DNA of 64,000 bases from Marinobacterium lacunae (GTDB taxonomy: Bacteria > Pseudomonadota > Gammaproteobacteria > Pseudomonadales > Balneatricaceae). This document shows, piece after piece, positions 27,636 through 37,443 of this stretch. The position numbers and the translations under genes are program-made. Under the pieces are notes generated by a model, which saw nothing but the letters and a program-made list of their open reading frames with translations, was not told where the DNA came from and made no database searches. The stretch covers positions 62,001 to 126,000 of the forward strand of contig NZ_JMQN01000059.1 in the NCBI RefSeq assembly GCF_000705555.1, read 5' to 3'. Position 1 is the first letter of the stretch, and every line of letters begins with the position of its first letter.

Positions 27636-27796
27636 TCTAAAGATGTCGATATATCGCGGGAAAAGTTAGCTAAATTCTGCAAATTGATATAAAGAATTAC
27701 CAATTAAAGGTAGCTAGAAGCGGCCTTGGAGTCAAGCGATATGGAGGGGATAACTGGGGTGTTACAGGCGTATTCGGGAGGAGTGGCGCGGCTGGA

Positions 27797-29359
27797 TCAG
27801 GTTCCAGTCGCGCACATGGCGGGCAGCTCGTCGTTTGACAGAATCGCCGCGAGATTTTCGTTCATGAGTTCGAAGACGCTGTCTCCGTCGAAGTAAGTTC
27901 CGTTGCCGACTTCTGCCCGTACCGCTTGCAACTGGCCAGTGTTGATCAGTCTCGGGAAAGTTTTCCAGTGCAGCCCGGTCATCCGGCAGAGTTCGACTTG
28001 CTCAACAGGCGATGAACAGCGTTCTCTTAACTTCTGCGCCAGCCAAGTATTAAACAACGACTCTTCGATCAGAATGGGGTTTAGACCATGACCGTTCAAC
28101 CGGTATGCTGTGACCCGCCCATTGCTGATGTCATGTACTAGGCCCATTAGGTCTGTACCGTGAGCGGATAAACGGCGATCCGTTGGCTCGACCCGAAGCA
28201 GCGCGTCACTGGCACTTGATACCAACGGTATCGCTTCCACCAAAGAGACTAAGTCGTTGGCATCATAGCGATACCGCACTACACGGGCATCGCGGTAAAC
28301 CGGTTCAATGCCTAGCTCCTCGATAATCTCAAAGATCGCCTTCCTGTTGAGATCAATCCACTTCGACTTGTTCTCTTTGTTATCCATAGCAGGGTGAAGT
28401 GACTCGATATTGAGTAGCTTAAATAAAGCTTCGGAATCGAGCAGCCGGTTGATAACTGCCGTCGGATAGTTGCGGTACTTATTGCTCCGGATAAAGCTGG
28501 GCAGCGCTTCGGCGCACTCGCTCTGCCATTCAGTATCAACATACTGATGCGTATCCGAGAACGCGAGCTCAGGAAGGTTCAATGCTTCGAAGCACTGGAA
28601 CCGGCCATACCCTTTATGCTCACCGCTAGCCATATGACGCATGTAGAGTTCTTCTGCTTTGGCGAAATACCCGTCGAGGTCGGGCAGGGCTCCTTCGTAC
28701 TGAGCCACTGGTGTTTGTAACATCAGGTCATTTGGACGCATTGCCCGCAACAAATACTGCCCAGCCAGCTGTTCGAATGCGTAAGTCTCTTTTGAGACCC
28801 GTCCATATTCCCCAGCTACAGCCATCCATTTCTGCTGGAATAGCCCAATCGGCTGCTTGCCTTTAGCATTCCGTTTCCATTTGAATCCACAAGCGTGGCA
28901 CTCGGTATCCAGTCCATGATGCCAGCTAAGGGGGGAGTCACAGTCCGGACAGTATTCCAGAATACTGCATTCGTGAACCGGACAGACCCGCATCAAGATG
29001 TTCTCAAACTCAGCATGTATGTAGCCGTATTCTTCAAAACAGTGCGGACAAATGCGCGGCGTGTTGAGACGCCAGTCTTGCAGCACTTCACCGAACACTA
29101 AAGACTTGTCTCGCCATACATAGCTCCTCTGAGGCTCCAAAGCGTCGCTGAGCTCGCGCTTATCTATTCCGACGGAATCGGCCACGGCGAGTACCAACGC
29201 TTCGAAGCGAAGCTTCCTTACTTCAGCACGCCGGAACGGCCACTCTTCAGCAGCCACGCACTTCCAGAGGTCGGGGAATCCGTTATCGCGGCTCAAACGC
29301 CACAAGTAGCCAACAATCGATTCCTGATTGGCAGGAGAGGGGTTAACAGGCAAATTCAT
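27797..29359 (-). CDS. tniQ: TniQ/TnsD-family target-selection protein
   Basis: 520 residues, the length of Tn7 TnsD. The N-terminal TniQ pattern NPSPANQESIVGYLWRLSRDNGF is followed by zinc-finger cysteines: CPHC, CPVH, CPDC and CHACGFKW between about residues 115 and 160. The C-terminus has a helix-turn-helix-like RMTGLHWKTFPRLINTGQL. It should select the insertion site and recruit TnsC. It is ATGA-coupled to tnsC. The length suggests site-specific rather than plasmid-directed targeting (inference). Confidence 0.9.
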   Translation of the reverse strand: MNLPVNPSPANQESIVGYLWRLSRDNGFPDLWKCVAAEEWPFRRAEVRKLRFEALVLAVADSVGIDKRELSDALEPQRSYVWRDKSLVFGEVLQDWRLNTPRICPHCFEEYGYIHAEFENILMRVCPVHECSILEYCPDCDSPLSWHHGLDTECHACGFKWKRNAKGKQPIGLFQQKWMAVAGEYGRVSKETYAFEQLAGQYLLRAMRPNDLMLQTPVAQYEGALPDLDGYFAKAEELYMRHMASGEHKGYGRFQCFEALNLPELAFSDTHQYVDTEWQSECAEALPSFIRSNKYRNYPTAVINRLLDSEALFKLLNIESLHPAMDNKENKSKWIDLNRKAIFEIIEELGIEPVYRDARVVRYRYDANDLVSLVEAIPLVSSASDALLRVEPTDRRLSAHGTDLMGLVHDISNGRVTAYRLNGHGLNPILIEESLFNTWLAQKLRERCSSPVEQVELCRMTGLHWKTFPRLINTGQLQAVRAEVGNGTYFDGDSVFELMNENLAAILSNDELPAMCATGT

Positions 29360-30288
29360 TTAGGTCCTTTCCCCATTTCAGCTCTAACGACTCGGATTGA
29401 TGCTGCGAATGGATTGCATTTAGGCTTATGAGGATTGGCACGTGTAAATTCGAATGCTTCAGAAAGCGTAGCCATCGTAATGCCGACTTCTGGATCAGCA
29501 ATGTTGATTGCCGTTTCGATGATTGTTGTGATGACCCCGATTCGACCGCCTGAAGCCAAGAGAAAGCGCTCCGGCATGTCGCCGTCGTTGAATTTTACGG
29601 ATGGTATGCTGCAATTCTTATTGCATGTGACTAGCACATTCCGGAAGTCTCGCGTGTTCTCTGCCGTCTTCATGTTCAGATTGCGTAGATGTGTCGACGA
29701 TACAAATCGGCGCTGAAGTTCAGGGTGACCATCAAGCACTGTCAGAGCTTTAAACGTGCCAGCCAAGACAAACGGCACTTGGGCTTCGTCCATGAGGTTT
29801 TTCAGCAAGTCTCCAAGTGACTCGATGTTCTTCTTACCGTCCCGGCCAGCGAGGTGGTGGAACTCATCAATCATCACCAGCTCTACCTGCCGCTTCTTTA
29901 ACAGCGTGATAGCACGCCGCTCTAATGCATTGACTGTTTCGCGTTCGTTGGGCGTGATACCGAGCTCAATACAGAGGCTGCGCAAGAATGAACTCTTCTT
30001 CGAGTCAGATTGAAGTCGCATCAATACCACGGGGTACTTCCCACGAGCAGGTTTAGTTTCGATTTGATTGCATCGACAATATTCCTCCCGGTAGAACTTA
30101 AGTATCGTCGTTTTACCGACACCAGTTTCACCCACAAACATCATGCCTCGTGCCTCAGGGAATCGAGTTCCATGGGTCCTGTTGATGTTGCGCAATGCCA
30201 TTATGAAACCCGGATAGGGGATGCGCTTGCTCATGAAATCAACTGATGCAGCGTTCCGTTGGGGGTTTGTATCAATAAATTTAGACAC
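29356..30288 (-). CDS. tnsC: TnsC-family AAA+ transposition regulator
   Basis: 310 residues from a GTG start that overlaps the tnsB stop by 8 nt and has GAGGAGGG eight bases upstream. Walker A is GETGVGKT (53-60) and Walker B is VMIDEFHHLAGRD. As the AAA+ matchmaker it forms ATP-dependent filaments linking TniQ-bound target DNA to the TnsAB transposase. No start as good is seen further upstream. Confidence 0.92.
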   Translation of the reverse strand: MSKFIDTNPQRNAASVDFMSKRIPYPGFIMALRNINRTHGTRFPEARGMMFVGETGVGKTTILKFYREEYCRCNQIETKPARGKYPVVLMRLQSDSKKSSFLRSLCIELGITPNERETVNALERRAITLLKKRQVELVMIDEFHHLAGRDGKKNIESLGDLLKNLMDEAQVPFVLAGTFKALTVLDGHPELQRRFVSSTHLRNLNMKTAENTRDFRNVLVTCNKNCSIPSVKFNDGDMPERFLLASGGRIGVITTIIETAINIADPEVGITMATLSEAFEFTRANPHKPKCNPFAASIRVVRAEMGKGPK

Positions 30289-32236
30289 TTTCGTAGCCCT
30301 CCTCGTCGTCGTCCGCATCAAAAACATCGTCGTTATGCGTGGTCGAATTTGCCGCTGGATCGAAGTAATCAGCCTCACCCATCTCGGTCATCAGGCCAGC
30401 CTGCTCCTGAATCGCATCGATGTTCGTCTTCCTGTTATGCGCTTTGGCCTTCTTGCGCGGCTTTTGGGCGTTGGCAGCCTGATGTACCGGCGTTTCATCA
30501 ACCGGTATCTGCTGTCCTAATTCAGAGATGGCCTGTTGAGACGCTGCTGAGTTTTTCCATGTTTTGTACTCATGCACGCTCTTGCCGGTCAGGTGGTCAA
30601 AGTCTTCTTTAGCGGGAACAATCAATTTAACCCCCTTGTCGTTGAAGAGGACGGTTACCGACCCGACATCCTCATCATCGACCAGCACGGTACAGGGCAC
30701 CGGATACTGCAACCCGTACTCTTTGACCACAGCATCCAACTCATCGGATTGATAGGTGATCCCGTTAGCCGATACGCCCTCACGCTGGAGCTTGCGTGTT
30801 TCTACGACCCCCTTGATATAGTGGAACTGCTCAGCATTGGCCGGTATGTTGCTCGGGACAAAACGTGCTTGAGACTTCCACACTTGATAGGGCGTTAAAC
30901 TGCCAGCACCGTGTTCATTCAGCCCACGGTGTGGTCGCTGATGATAGTCATCGACGATGTAGCGGATCAGAATTTCACGGAACTGGCGCAACGTCATACA
31001 GGCTGCATCTTTCATGTTGATATCAAGTTCCTTTTGATCTTTACGCTTGCCCACATAGCCGTTCAGCGTCGAAAACAGCTGAGTCCGGCATGTTTGAAAA
31101 AAGCGCTCCACGAAAGGCTTCTTCCAAGGCTTACGCACTTCGGCCTTGATATCCGCAATGTGTACTTGCGACAGAAATGCCGAGACTTGATGAGAGCTGA
31201 ATCCGGGACCAGAGTCGGAAACGAGCGTGGATGGGATACCGCACATCGGCCAGTCGTTTTCGCAGCCGTATTGTTCAGCTTCTTGGTTTGGGGCCAGCAT
31301 CTGACGATACAAATGCAGCACAGAGCTAGAGCGCTCTCCACCGCCCACTTGCACATGAAGACCAATGATCGAGCGTGAGTAGCAGTCAATCATTGCGTAA
31401 ACGAGTGGAGCTCCGAGATAGTTACCGTCGTCATCCAGCAGACCGATGTTAATCGTCGCCGCATCGACTTCGACGCGCTCAAGAATCTGATCCAATTTAA
31501 ATTTCTGTACGGCCTTTCGTCTCATCACGGTTCGCTCCTTGTTGGATAGTTTTTTACTCAAATCCTTGGGCGAGAGCAGGAGGTGATTGGCCCAGTTGTA
31601 AAATTGGGAGCGCGAAATCATCTTTTCCGATGCCAGAGGATGTGCCTTATTGCTTGAGAGCTCGTTAAAGTTCTTTTGCATGATCTGATGGCAACGCAGC
31701 AGACTGAGCGCGCCGGTCGGCTTTAGGTAGTGGTCATCCATCACTTCGCTAAACAGGGCGATCAACGCTGGGTTAGCCCGAACTTCTGAAGGCTTTTGTG
31801 TCGAGTTCACTACCGCCAGCACACTTCGTCCCGCCGCAAGATATCGGCGGTAATAGTTGTACAGAGTGCTCGGTTTGGGAGCAGGTTTACCCGCCGCATG
31901 CCTCAACGAGACTGCGTGAATTACTCGTTCGCGTACCGCAACGGAACCGGGGTAGTTTTCGCGGTCCATCGCTGTCAGATAGGGTTTCCAGTATTCGACT
32001 TGATAGTGATCATCCGGCGACAAGCTGGGCACTACAGCACGAACCTGTTGGGGCGCGTCAAACGAGACGAAGCCAGTCTGGACGTGCCCGTTGAATTCGT
32101 GCTCAGATAACAGGAACGGTATCCCTGTCGAGTTGACCACAATGAACGTATCATCAACACGCGTGATCTTGGCCAGATCACCACCGATACGGCACTGGCG
32201 TGCGTCCGCTTGCTCAATACTGATATCAGTCCTCAT
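30281..32236 (-). CDS. tnsB: TnsB-family DDE transposase
   Basis: 651 residues. The catalytic triad of the RNase H-like rve fold is seen at Asp258 (VEVDAATINI), Asp341 (LVSDSGPGF) and Glu377 (KKPFVERFF). N-terminal helix-turn-helix regions would bind the end repeats, and the basic C-terminus would contact TnsC. The ATG at 32236 overlaps the tnsA stop as TAATG. It joins 3' ends to target DNA. Confidence 0.93.
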   Translation of the reverse strand: MRTDISIEQADARQCRIGGDLAKITRVDDTFIVVNSTGIPFLLSEHEFNGHVQTGFVSFDAPQQVRAVVPSLSPDDHYQVEYWKPYLTAMDRENYPGSVAVRERVIHAVSLRHAAGKPAPKPSTLYNYYRRYLAAGRSVLAVVNSTQKPSEVRANPALIALFSEVMDDHYLKPTGALSLLRCHQIMQKNFNELSSNKAHPLASEKMISRSQFYNWANHLLLSPKDLSKKLSNKERTVMRRKAVQKFKLDQILERVEVDAATINIGLLDDDGNYLGAPLVYAMIDCYSRSIIGLHVQVGGGERSSSVLHLYRQMLAPNQEAEQYGCENDWPMCGIPSTLVSDSGPGFSSHQVSAFLSQVHIADIKAEVRKPWKKPFVERFFQTCRTQLFSTLNGYVGKRKDQKELDINMKDAACMTLRQFREILIRYIVDDYHQRPHRGLNEHGAGSLTPYQVWKSQARFVPSNIPANAEQFHYIKGVVETRKLQREGVSANGITYQSDELDAVVKEYGLQYPVPCTVLVDDEDVGSVTVLFNDKGVKLIVPAKEDFDHLTGKSVHEYKTWKNSAASQQAISELGQQIPVDETPVHQAANAQKPRKKAKAHNRKTNIDAIQEQAGLMTEMGEADYFDPAANSTTHNDDVFDADDDEEGYESV

Positions 32237-32835
32237 TACCAAACCACCTCCATATTCAGATCAATTTTTTGATCTTTTTTATATGAGACTTCACCGCGCG
32301 CCATTGCTGAATATAAGCTTGCAAGCTCTTTATCATTTAAACCCTTATTAATTAGGTCGATTATTTTTCCTTTAAAATTCGGTATAACATCGTTAATTAA
32401 TAAATGATCATGGGATTTATACCGGTGCAAAAACATGAGGTTTTTCGACTCTTGAGCAGCGAAATCAACTAGAACAACGCGAAAATAGATGCCTATGCGA
32501 TCAAAGGACTCCCGCAGCAGTTGGAACTTTTCTATGTCTCTATCCGATGCCGTGTAGCGGATACCCTTGATTTCAATAAATGTTGATTCGCCATTGTTAT
32601 CAATGACATGGAAGTCTGGTGTGTAGCGGACTTTCTTGGCTCCAAGCTCGTACTCAAAGCTCTTGGGCTGACTCTCAAACGAGGCGACACCAAGGTCCTG
32701 ATCAAGCTTCATCGCGTAGATCATTTCGGACATGCTCTCGATATACATCGTACGGTTCGATTTCGAAGAGGTGTATAAGACCGTTGGTTTCACAGCCGAC
32801 GACTTCAGTAACGGTCGAAGATTTGTGTTTTGCAT
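32236..32835 (-). CDS. tnsA: TnsA-family 5'-end endonuclease
   Basis: 199 residues with the PD-(D/E)xK core YTPDFHV (Asp74) ... FIEIKG (Glu88, Lys90), as in Tn7 TnsA. It cuts the 5' strands so that transposition is cut-and-paste rather than replicative. Its start has GGAGAAAAGG upstream. It heads the tnsA-tnsB-tnsC-tniQ operon and is divergent from the sigma-like gene across 152 bp of AT-rich DNA. Confidence 0.9.
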   Translation of the reverse strand: MQNTNLRPLLKSSAVKPTVLYTSSKSNRTMYIESMSEMIYAMKLDQDLGVASFESQPKSFEYELGAKKVRYTPDFHVIDNNGESTFIEIKGIRYTASDRDIEKFQLLRESFDRIGIYFRVVLVDFAAQESKNLMFLHRYKSHDHLLINDVIPNFKGKIIDLINKGLNDKELASLYSAMARGEVSYKKDQKIDLNMEVVW

Positions 32836-32987
32836 AGTGCCTTTTCTCCAGTTTTTTGATGTCTCTCATAACAGCTATTGGTCGAAAGAGAAAAAACCGG
32901 ACAAAAAGTTTTCAAAAAAATGTAAATTCTGTATAAATCGATTTAGAAACCATGCAGAAAAATCGAAAAGGACGTTAGGAGAGGCGA

Positions 32988-33638
32988 GTGGATAGCAGTC
33001 AGAAGTACCTCACAGAGCTCGTGGCGCGGGTATCAGGTTCGGCGAGCTTCAAGAAGAAAGCAGACGCCTACTATGGCGACAAATTGTCAGGGCTGTACGG
33101 GCATGGCTCTGGGTTTGTAGAGGACCTGCGAAGCGAAGTTGTGACCACGCTGATGGAGAAGATCAACGAAGGCACATTTGTACTCGACGACTATGAAGCG
33201 GGTAAGACCGAAAACGAACAGCCTGAAATTCACTTTCACAAAGTGCAAAAGTGGCTAATGGAAGCATTGAAGAATATCGGCAAGGAGCGTATTCGCAGCC
33301 GCCTACCCAAACAAACCCCTAACGGGCGTGGCGGCGACAAGATGCTATTAGGGTCTTCATTCGACGAATCAGACTACGCGGGTGGACTCGAACCCGAAAA
33401 GCCAGAGGAATTTTTCGGTAGTCTCGCTCAGTCTGATGACGACGAATCGCTTCGTGACTTCGATAAGTCGGTTGCGCTAGAGCGGTTCATTAACGCCGTA
33501 GGCGCAGAAAACGCCGCGATTGCTGAAGACCATCTCGCGGGATTCAGTAACGTTGAACTTGCCAAGAAGTACGGTGGCACACCCGACAAGTACCGAGCGA
33601 TGTTTAATCGTGCCAAGAAGAAGCTGAAGCCTGATTGA
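32988..33638 (+). CDS. sigma-70-like protein next to tnsA
   Basis: 216 residues from GTG 32988, with AGGAGAGG upstream. The N-terminal half has a region-2-like layout (GHGSGFVEDLRSEVVTTLMEKI), and the C-terminal half a region-4-like helix-turn-helix (EDHLAGFSNVELAKKYGGTPDKYRAMFNRAKKKL). The acidic linker is long. It could direct polymerase to transposon promoters or be a helix-turn-helix regulator. It is divergent from the transposition operon. Function unproven. Confidence 0.6.
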   Translation: MDSSQKYLTELVARVSGSASFKKKADAYYGDKLSGLYGHGSGFVEDLRSEVVTTLMEKINEGTFVLDDYEAGKTENEQPEIHFHKVQKWLMEALKNIGKERIRSRLPKQTPNGRGGDKMLLGSSFDESDYAGGLEPEKPEEFFGSLAQSDDDESLRDFDKSVALERFINAVGAENAAIAEDHLAGFSNVELAKKYGGTPDKYRAMFNRAKKKLKPD

Positions 33639-33721
33639 ACAATTTGGAGTTCATCAAACTCTATCATCCGTCCTCGTTCGGCTCGAATACGAGCCGTCGA
33701 GGGCATCAAGGGGGTAAGGCA

Positions 33722-34078
33722 ATGGACGTGAAAGCGACGCTCTCACAGTGGGCACTGATCGAGCTGTGCACTTCAGCTGGTGATGCTGCGGAGCTGGTCG
33801 TATATGGCATTCCCTCCAAAGCACCCGATGAGTTCGTTCTAACATCTGCCGTCGACCTAATCGAGCAGGAGGGGGACGATTCTGCGTTCGTGACGACTCA
33901 GAATAGTTTGTACCGGGTAGTGGGGCCGGGGCGTCATTACCAGCTTCCCCTCATGGCGCTCCCTCTATTGCGAGAAGGGCAAGACCCCGGTGAGATCGCG
34001 AAGCGCTATGGTAGAGAGGATCGGAAACCGGGCTACGTGAAACGAGCGCTCGAACAACGGAAACGCTTAAAGTTTTAA
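33722..34078 (+). CDS. hypothetical protein after the sigma-like gene
   Basis: 118 residues from MDVKATLSQWALIEL, with GGGGTAAGG upstream; an in-frame TTG at 33635 is less likely. The C-terminus is very basic (RKPGYVKRALEQRKRLKF) and may bind nucleic acid. The end QDPGEIAKRYGREDRKPGYVKRALE looks like a helix-turn-helix. It sits between the sigma-like and XRE genes, so it may belong to the element's control circuit. Family not recognised. Confidence 0.65.
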   Translation: MDVKATLSQWALIELCTSAGDAAELVVYGIPSKAPDEFVLTSAVDLIEQEGDDSAFVTTQNSLYRVVGPGRHYQLPLMALPLLREGQDPGEIAKRYGREDRKPGYVKRALEQRKRLKF

Positions 34079-34101
34079 GCGCCTGCGCCTCAACTAGCAG
34101 G

Positions 34102-34503
34102 ATGGCGGAAATGAGCAAGATACTAAAATCAGTTCGTCGAGACTTTGCAGCACTGCATGAAGCGGAGCTTGCGAGTGCCGCCTCGCTGCAACAGCTCGAT
34201 CAGCAACTCAAGCTGCATGTCGAGCCGCTGTCACCGGTTGAGATCAAAGGGATTCGGAAATCGACCGGTCTGAGTCGTGAGACATTCGCTCTCTATCTCA
34301 ACGTATCGACTTCAACAGTGGGAAAGTGGGAGCGAGGAGAACATCAACCGTCCGGAGCAGCGCTGAAGCTGCTGTCGCTTGTGCGGGAAAAAGGAGTTGA
34401 GACTCTGAATATTGGTCTCTTCGTCGGGGAACGGTTTGAAGGAGAACAGGTAACGGAGGATTCTATGAACCAGCGGGACGAGCCGGAGGACCAAAAGCAC
34501 TAG
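34102..34503 (+). CDS. XRE-family transcriptional regulator (NadS/HigA-like)
   Basis: 133 residues. A NadS-like helix-turn-helix reads GIRKSTGLSRETFALYLNVSTSTVGKWERGEHQPSG, the form found in antitoxins of RelE/HigB pairs. No toxin of that type is adjacent. It may instead control the transposon genes. Its acidic tail is unusual. ATG 34102 was used; ATG 34111 is also possible. Confidence 0.8.
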   Translation: MAEMSKILKSVRRDFAALHEAELASAASLQQLDQQLKLHVEPLSPVEIKGIRKSTGLSRETFALYLNVSTSTVGKWERGEHQPSGAALKLLSLVREKGVETLNIGLFVGERFEGEQVTEDSMNQRDEPEDQKH

Positions 34504-34594
34504 CTCGACAATCTCTGCTCCCAATGGGGATTACCATGATGCTAAGAACACATACGATAGAGCGGTCAGGAAAGAGGGGCGAGCAGAGGGTCAT

Positions 34595-35815
34595 CTATGC
34601 CTCTGGGAATAAACCGGGCATCCAACGGCTGGCTAGGGAGGCCGGGAACGCGATTTTGAGCGGAGCGTGAATGCTTTCTGAGGTAACAATACCGAATTCC
34701 TTAAGCACGGAGACCATATGGCGTGCTTGATGCTCACCGGCTCCCGCAATACTCGGTACTTCGGCAGGTGTTAATTCGCCACAATTGAGTAAGGCATCCA
34801 GAATATTACCGGCTTGAGGTGGTAGACGACCTATATGGATTTCTTCTACGGCCCATACCGAGATGCGCTTACGTAGCTTATCGGGATGAACCAACTCTTC
34901 CATAAAAGTGACTTGCTCGATACAAGTCTGCAAGAAGAATTCCGTAAAGTCAGCAAGAGCGCTTTCGCTCCGGCTTCCCCGCCCATCCATATCACCACGC
35001 CGTGGCTGATCGCAAGCTACCAAGTGCTGCTTATACTTAGCCTCACACCTTGCAAGGCCGCGAGCAATTGACCATAGAGCGCTGGTGTCCATCACCTCTC
35101 GAAGCATGGCGTGGGACATCAGGCGAGCTACACGGCCATTCCCATCGAGAAACGGATGAATCCAAAGCAATCGATGGTGCGCAGCCGCCAACGATAAAAC
35201 CGTCTCTGTCTTGCTTAGTCTGCTATAGACTTGCTCGAATCGCTTGAGGAAGCGAGGCGCCGCACCGGCGCTTATAGCGAAATGATGACCAACCTGTACA
35301 TCACGGCACCTTAGTTCACCGGGAATGGCTCGGATACGTTCACCGGTATTTGGGTCTGATACCCAGAGCAGCTCGTATGGAAGGAGATCGCCAAATCGCT
35401 TATGAATTTCACAGATGGATTGAACAGTGGCGGCGCGCCCGTTTAAGCCGCCGTCATCAATCCACTTCTGGACCGTAACATGGGCGCGGGCTTCTAACTG
35501 CAAGTCTCGTTTGCGAGGCTCACAGCTATAAACCTCTCGAATCGCATGCTCAATATCGACAGGATCGGTGTTGTGACCTTCGATGCGGTTCGAATAGAAG
35601 CAGTTGGCGGTGCGTATCAGATCGGCTAAGGCGGTGACGCTGCCTTCTGGCAGGCTCCGGTTTAAAGCAGCCGACTTGGTAGTGAGCTCTACCGCAAGCT
35701 CAGTCAGTGCTGGGAGGTGCCGGTAGCGCTCGCTGATTTTTAAGGGCTCCATGATCGCGACAGCTTCGCCCCGATCTTTTGCCACTTCTATGTCCGCTTT
35801 CAAGGTCGGTTTCAA
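34595..35815 (-). CDS. Fic-family protein with self-inhibition motif
   Basis: 406 residues. The Fic motif HPFLDGNGRVAR begins at His220. The inhibitory helix motif SNRIEG (Ser75, Glu79, Gly80) fits S/TxxxE(G/N), so it belongs to the class with an N-terminal inhibitory helix. Fic enzymes move AMP or other groups onto target proteins. The C-terminus has a winged-helix-like segment. The start is uncertain: the TTG at 35815 has poor spacing, and the ATG at 35752 (MEPLKISERYRH) gives 385 residues. Confidence 0.85.
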   Translation of the reverse strand: MKPTLKADIEVAKDRGEAVAIMEPLKISERYRHLPALTELAVELTTKSAALNRSLPEGSVTALADLIRTANCFYSNRIEGHNTDPVDIEHAIREVYSCEPRKRDLQLEARAHVTVQKWIDDGGLNGRAATVQSICEIHKRFGDLLPYELLWVSDPNTGERIRAIPGELRCRDVQVGHHFAISAGAAPRFLKRFEQVYSRLSKTETVLSLAAAHHRLLWIHPFLDGNGRVARLMSHAMLREVMDTSALWSIARGLARCEAKYKQHLVACDQPRRGDMDGRGSRSESALADFTEFFLQTCIEQVTFMEELVHPDKLRKRISVWAVEEIHIGRLPPQAGNILDALLNCGELTPAEVPSIAGAGEHQARHMVSVLKEFGIVTSESIHAPLKIAFPASLASRWMPGLFPEA

Positions 35816-36076
35816 TCCTAAAATATTCTTTTATTATAGTAGGTTAGATTCGTTGAGGCTGATACTTGATTGTCTAAACGTCCGGTTTAATGACCGGTTC
35901 AATTTCCAGCCAAAGAGTGTCCATAGGATCACTCCATCCGCTACCGGTTTTTTGACTATAGCGCCCCCTTATTGTGAAAAGAGAACATCTACTGTTCGGA
36001 ACTGCATAACAGCTGCTGGCGCTGCTGGAACGCGAAAGGGGGCAAGATTATTGAGTAGAGCAGAGCGCGGCGTTAC

Positions 36077-36107
36077 CAAAAATAACAAAGGCTCCCATCT
36101 GGGAGCC
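36077..36107 (-). terminator. Rho-independent terminator of the ImmA/XRE operon
   Basis: GGCTCCC-ATCT-GGGAGCC forms a 7-bp GC-rich stem (36090-36107). On the minus strand it is followed by a T-rich run (TTTGTTATTTTT), so it ends leftward transcription from the gene stopping at 36292. The rest of 35816-36291 shows no gene. Confidence 0.75.
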
Positions 36108-36291
36108 CCGCCGAGTAGCCTGATTCAGGCCGCTTGGTTCGGAAAGCCATTACCGGGCACTGCCTCGACCGCTATGGTTGCTTGGTGCCATGCGCTGGGC
36201 ATGTCCGCTGCACCGATTTCCAATCTAACGTAACGGGCGATCCGTGCCAAGAGAGTATGATGGACCACCGCCGATCATGGACGAAGCGATC

Positions 36292-37422
36292 TCACCACCT
36301 CAACGGAACAACCTTTCGGTCATCGTCCGTATCGTCGGCAGCGATGCCCGTCAACTGGCTCAAAATGCTAGTGCTGACCCCAAGCTTTTTGGCAACATCC
36401 GAAAAGCCTACATGGAGTTCCTCTCGCAGTAGCGAAAAGGCCAAGTTCAGTATCTCAGGCTCCTCCATGGGAATGACATCATCAAGCTCTTCGTGCTTTG
36501 ATTGCCCCGTCTTATTCAGCGTGACATTCGCACTTCGATAGGTCTGTGCTGAGATCAATCCGAGGAAATGAGCCCTGTAAATGATAGCTCGGACGCTGAC
36601 TCGCCATCTTCGTTTCATTTCGTAGAGCTCGTTCCAATTTAGCCGTCCTCTGCTGATACACGACTTGAACTCGACGCTGAAAGCGCCTCTTGGCATCAAG
36701 AAGGCACTGGCGAAAGCGTTAGCTTCGCCCTCAGTCTTGGTATCGCCGGTTTCGACGCCCTCATGCATGATGAGGTGACCGCACTCATGTGCGAGATCGA
36801 AACGCATACGGCACGCACTTTCCTTCGCTTTGTTCCTGATGACCAGCGGGTAACGCCGCTGAACAGAAAGCGCATCGACCTTCTCGGAAATTCCTTCGAA
36901 ACAGGTGACCACGGCACCGTGTGCTTCAAGCACAGCCACCATGCTCTCAATAGGGCAGTCGTTTCTGAGCCCCCAGTGCTTTCGAACTGCTTCCGCGAGC
37001 TGCTCAATGGATTCAGAGGTGAGGTTAGACGTATCGAACCCAAGCTTTTCTGCTATATCAAAAGCGGGTTCAGGAAGCTCCAATTCTTCATGGAGCAGTT
37101 CGACCAGCTGTTCAAATAGAGTGCTATAGGCTGCGACTCTGTTAGAAACGCCAACAGGTGTGGTTTTTCGTTTTCTGAAATGGCACTGATCAAGCTTTAC
37201 TTCGTTGCGGATCGGCTTGGAGAAGAAACTCGGCTCTACACCAAAAAATTCAGCCAACGCGGCCAATACGTCATCACTTGGGCTGCGAGTCTCGCTTTCC
37301 AATTGATTAATGTGTTGCCGGGTCACCGATGCGGCGTCCCCGGCTTCTTGAAGGGTGCAGCCTCGCATCAGCCGTGCAAGGCGCAACCGTTCTCCGATAA
37401 AGTTACCAGTCATGTCGTACAT
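36292..37422 (-). CDS. XRE helix-turn-helix plus ImmA/IrrE metallopeptidase
   Basis: 376 residues. The N-terminal helix-turn-helix reads GCTLQEAGDAASVTRQHINQLE. The central ImmA/IrrE peptidase has the zinc site AHECGHLIMHE and a downstream Glu in EGEANAFASAFLMP. The C-terminal part (about residues 270-376) holds another helix-turn-helix-like segment. Such proteins act as repressor-cleaving switches or as antitoxin-like partners. It is followed upstream on the same strand, 21 bp away, by a hypothetical gene. Start ATG 37422 or 37413. Confidence 0.88.
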   Translation of the reverse strand: MYDMTGNFIGERLRLARLMRGCTLQEAGDAASVTRQHINQLESETRSPSDDVLAALAEFFGVEPSFFSKPIRNEVKLDQCHFRKRKTTPVGVSNRVAAYSTLFEQLVELLHEELELPEPAFDIAEKLGFDTSNLTSESIEQLAEAVRKHWGLRNDCPIESMVAVLEAHGAVVTCFEGISEKVDALSVQRRYPLVIRNKAKESACRMRFDLAHECGHLIMHEGVETGDTKTEGEANAFASAFLMPRGAFSVEFKSCISRGRLNWNELYEMKRRWRVSVRAIIYRAHFLGLISAQTYRSANVTLNKTGQSKHEELDDVIPMEEPEILNLAFSLLREELHVGFSDVAKKLGVSTSILSQLTGIAADDTDDDRKVVPLRW

Positions 37423-37443
37423 CTCAATCGATCGGACTAGCTA

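Noticed and set aside
27640-27690. Third TnsB-type repeat inside the left end
   Set aside because: AAATTC is present at 27672 but no GTTTCCA lies 17 bases before it.
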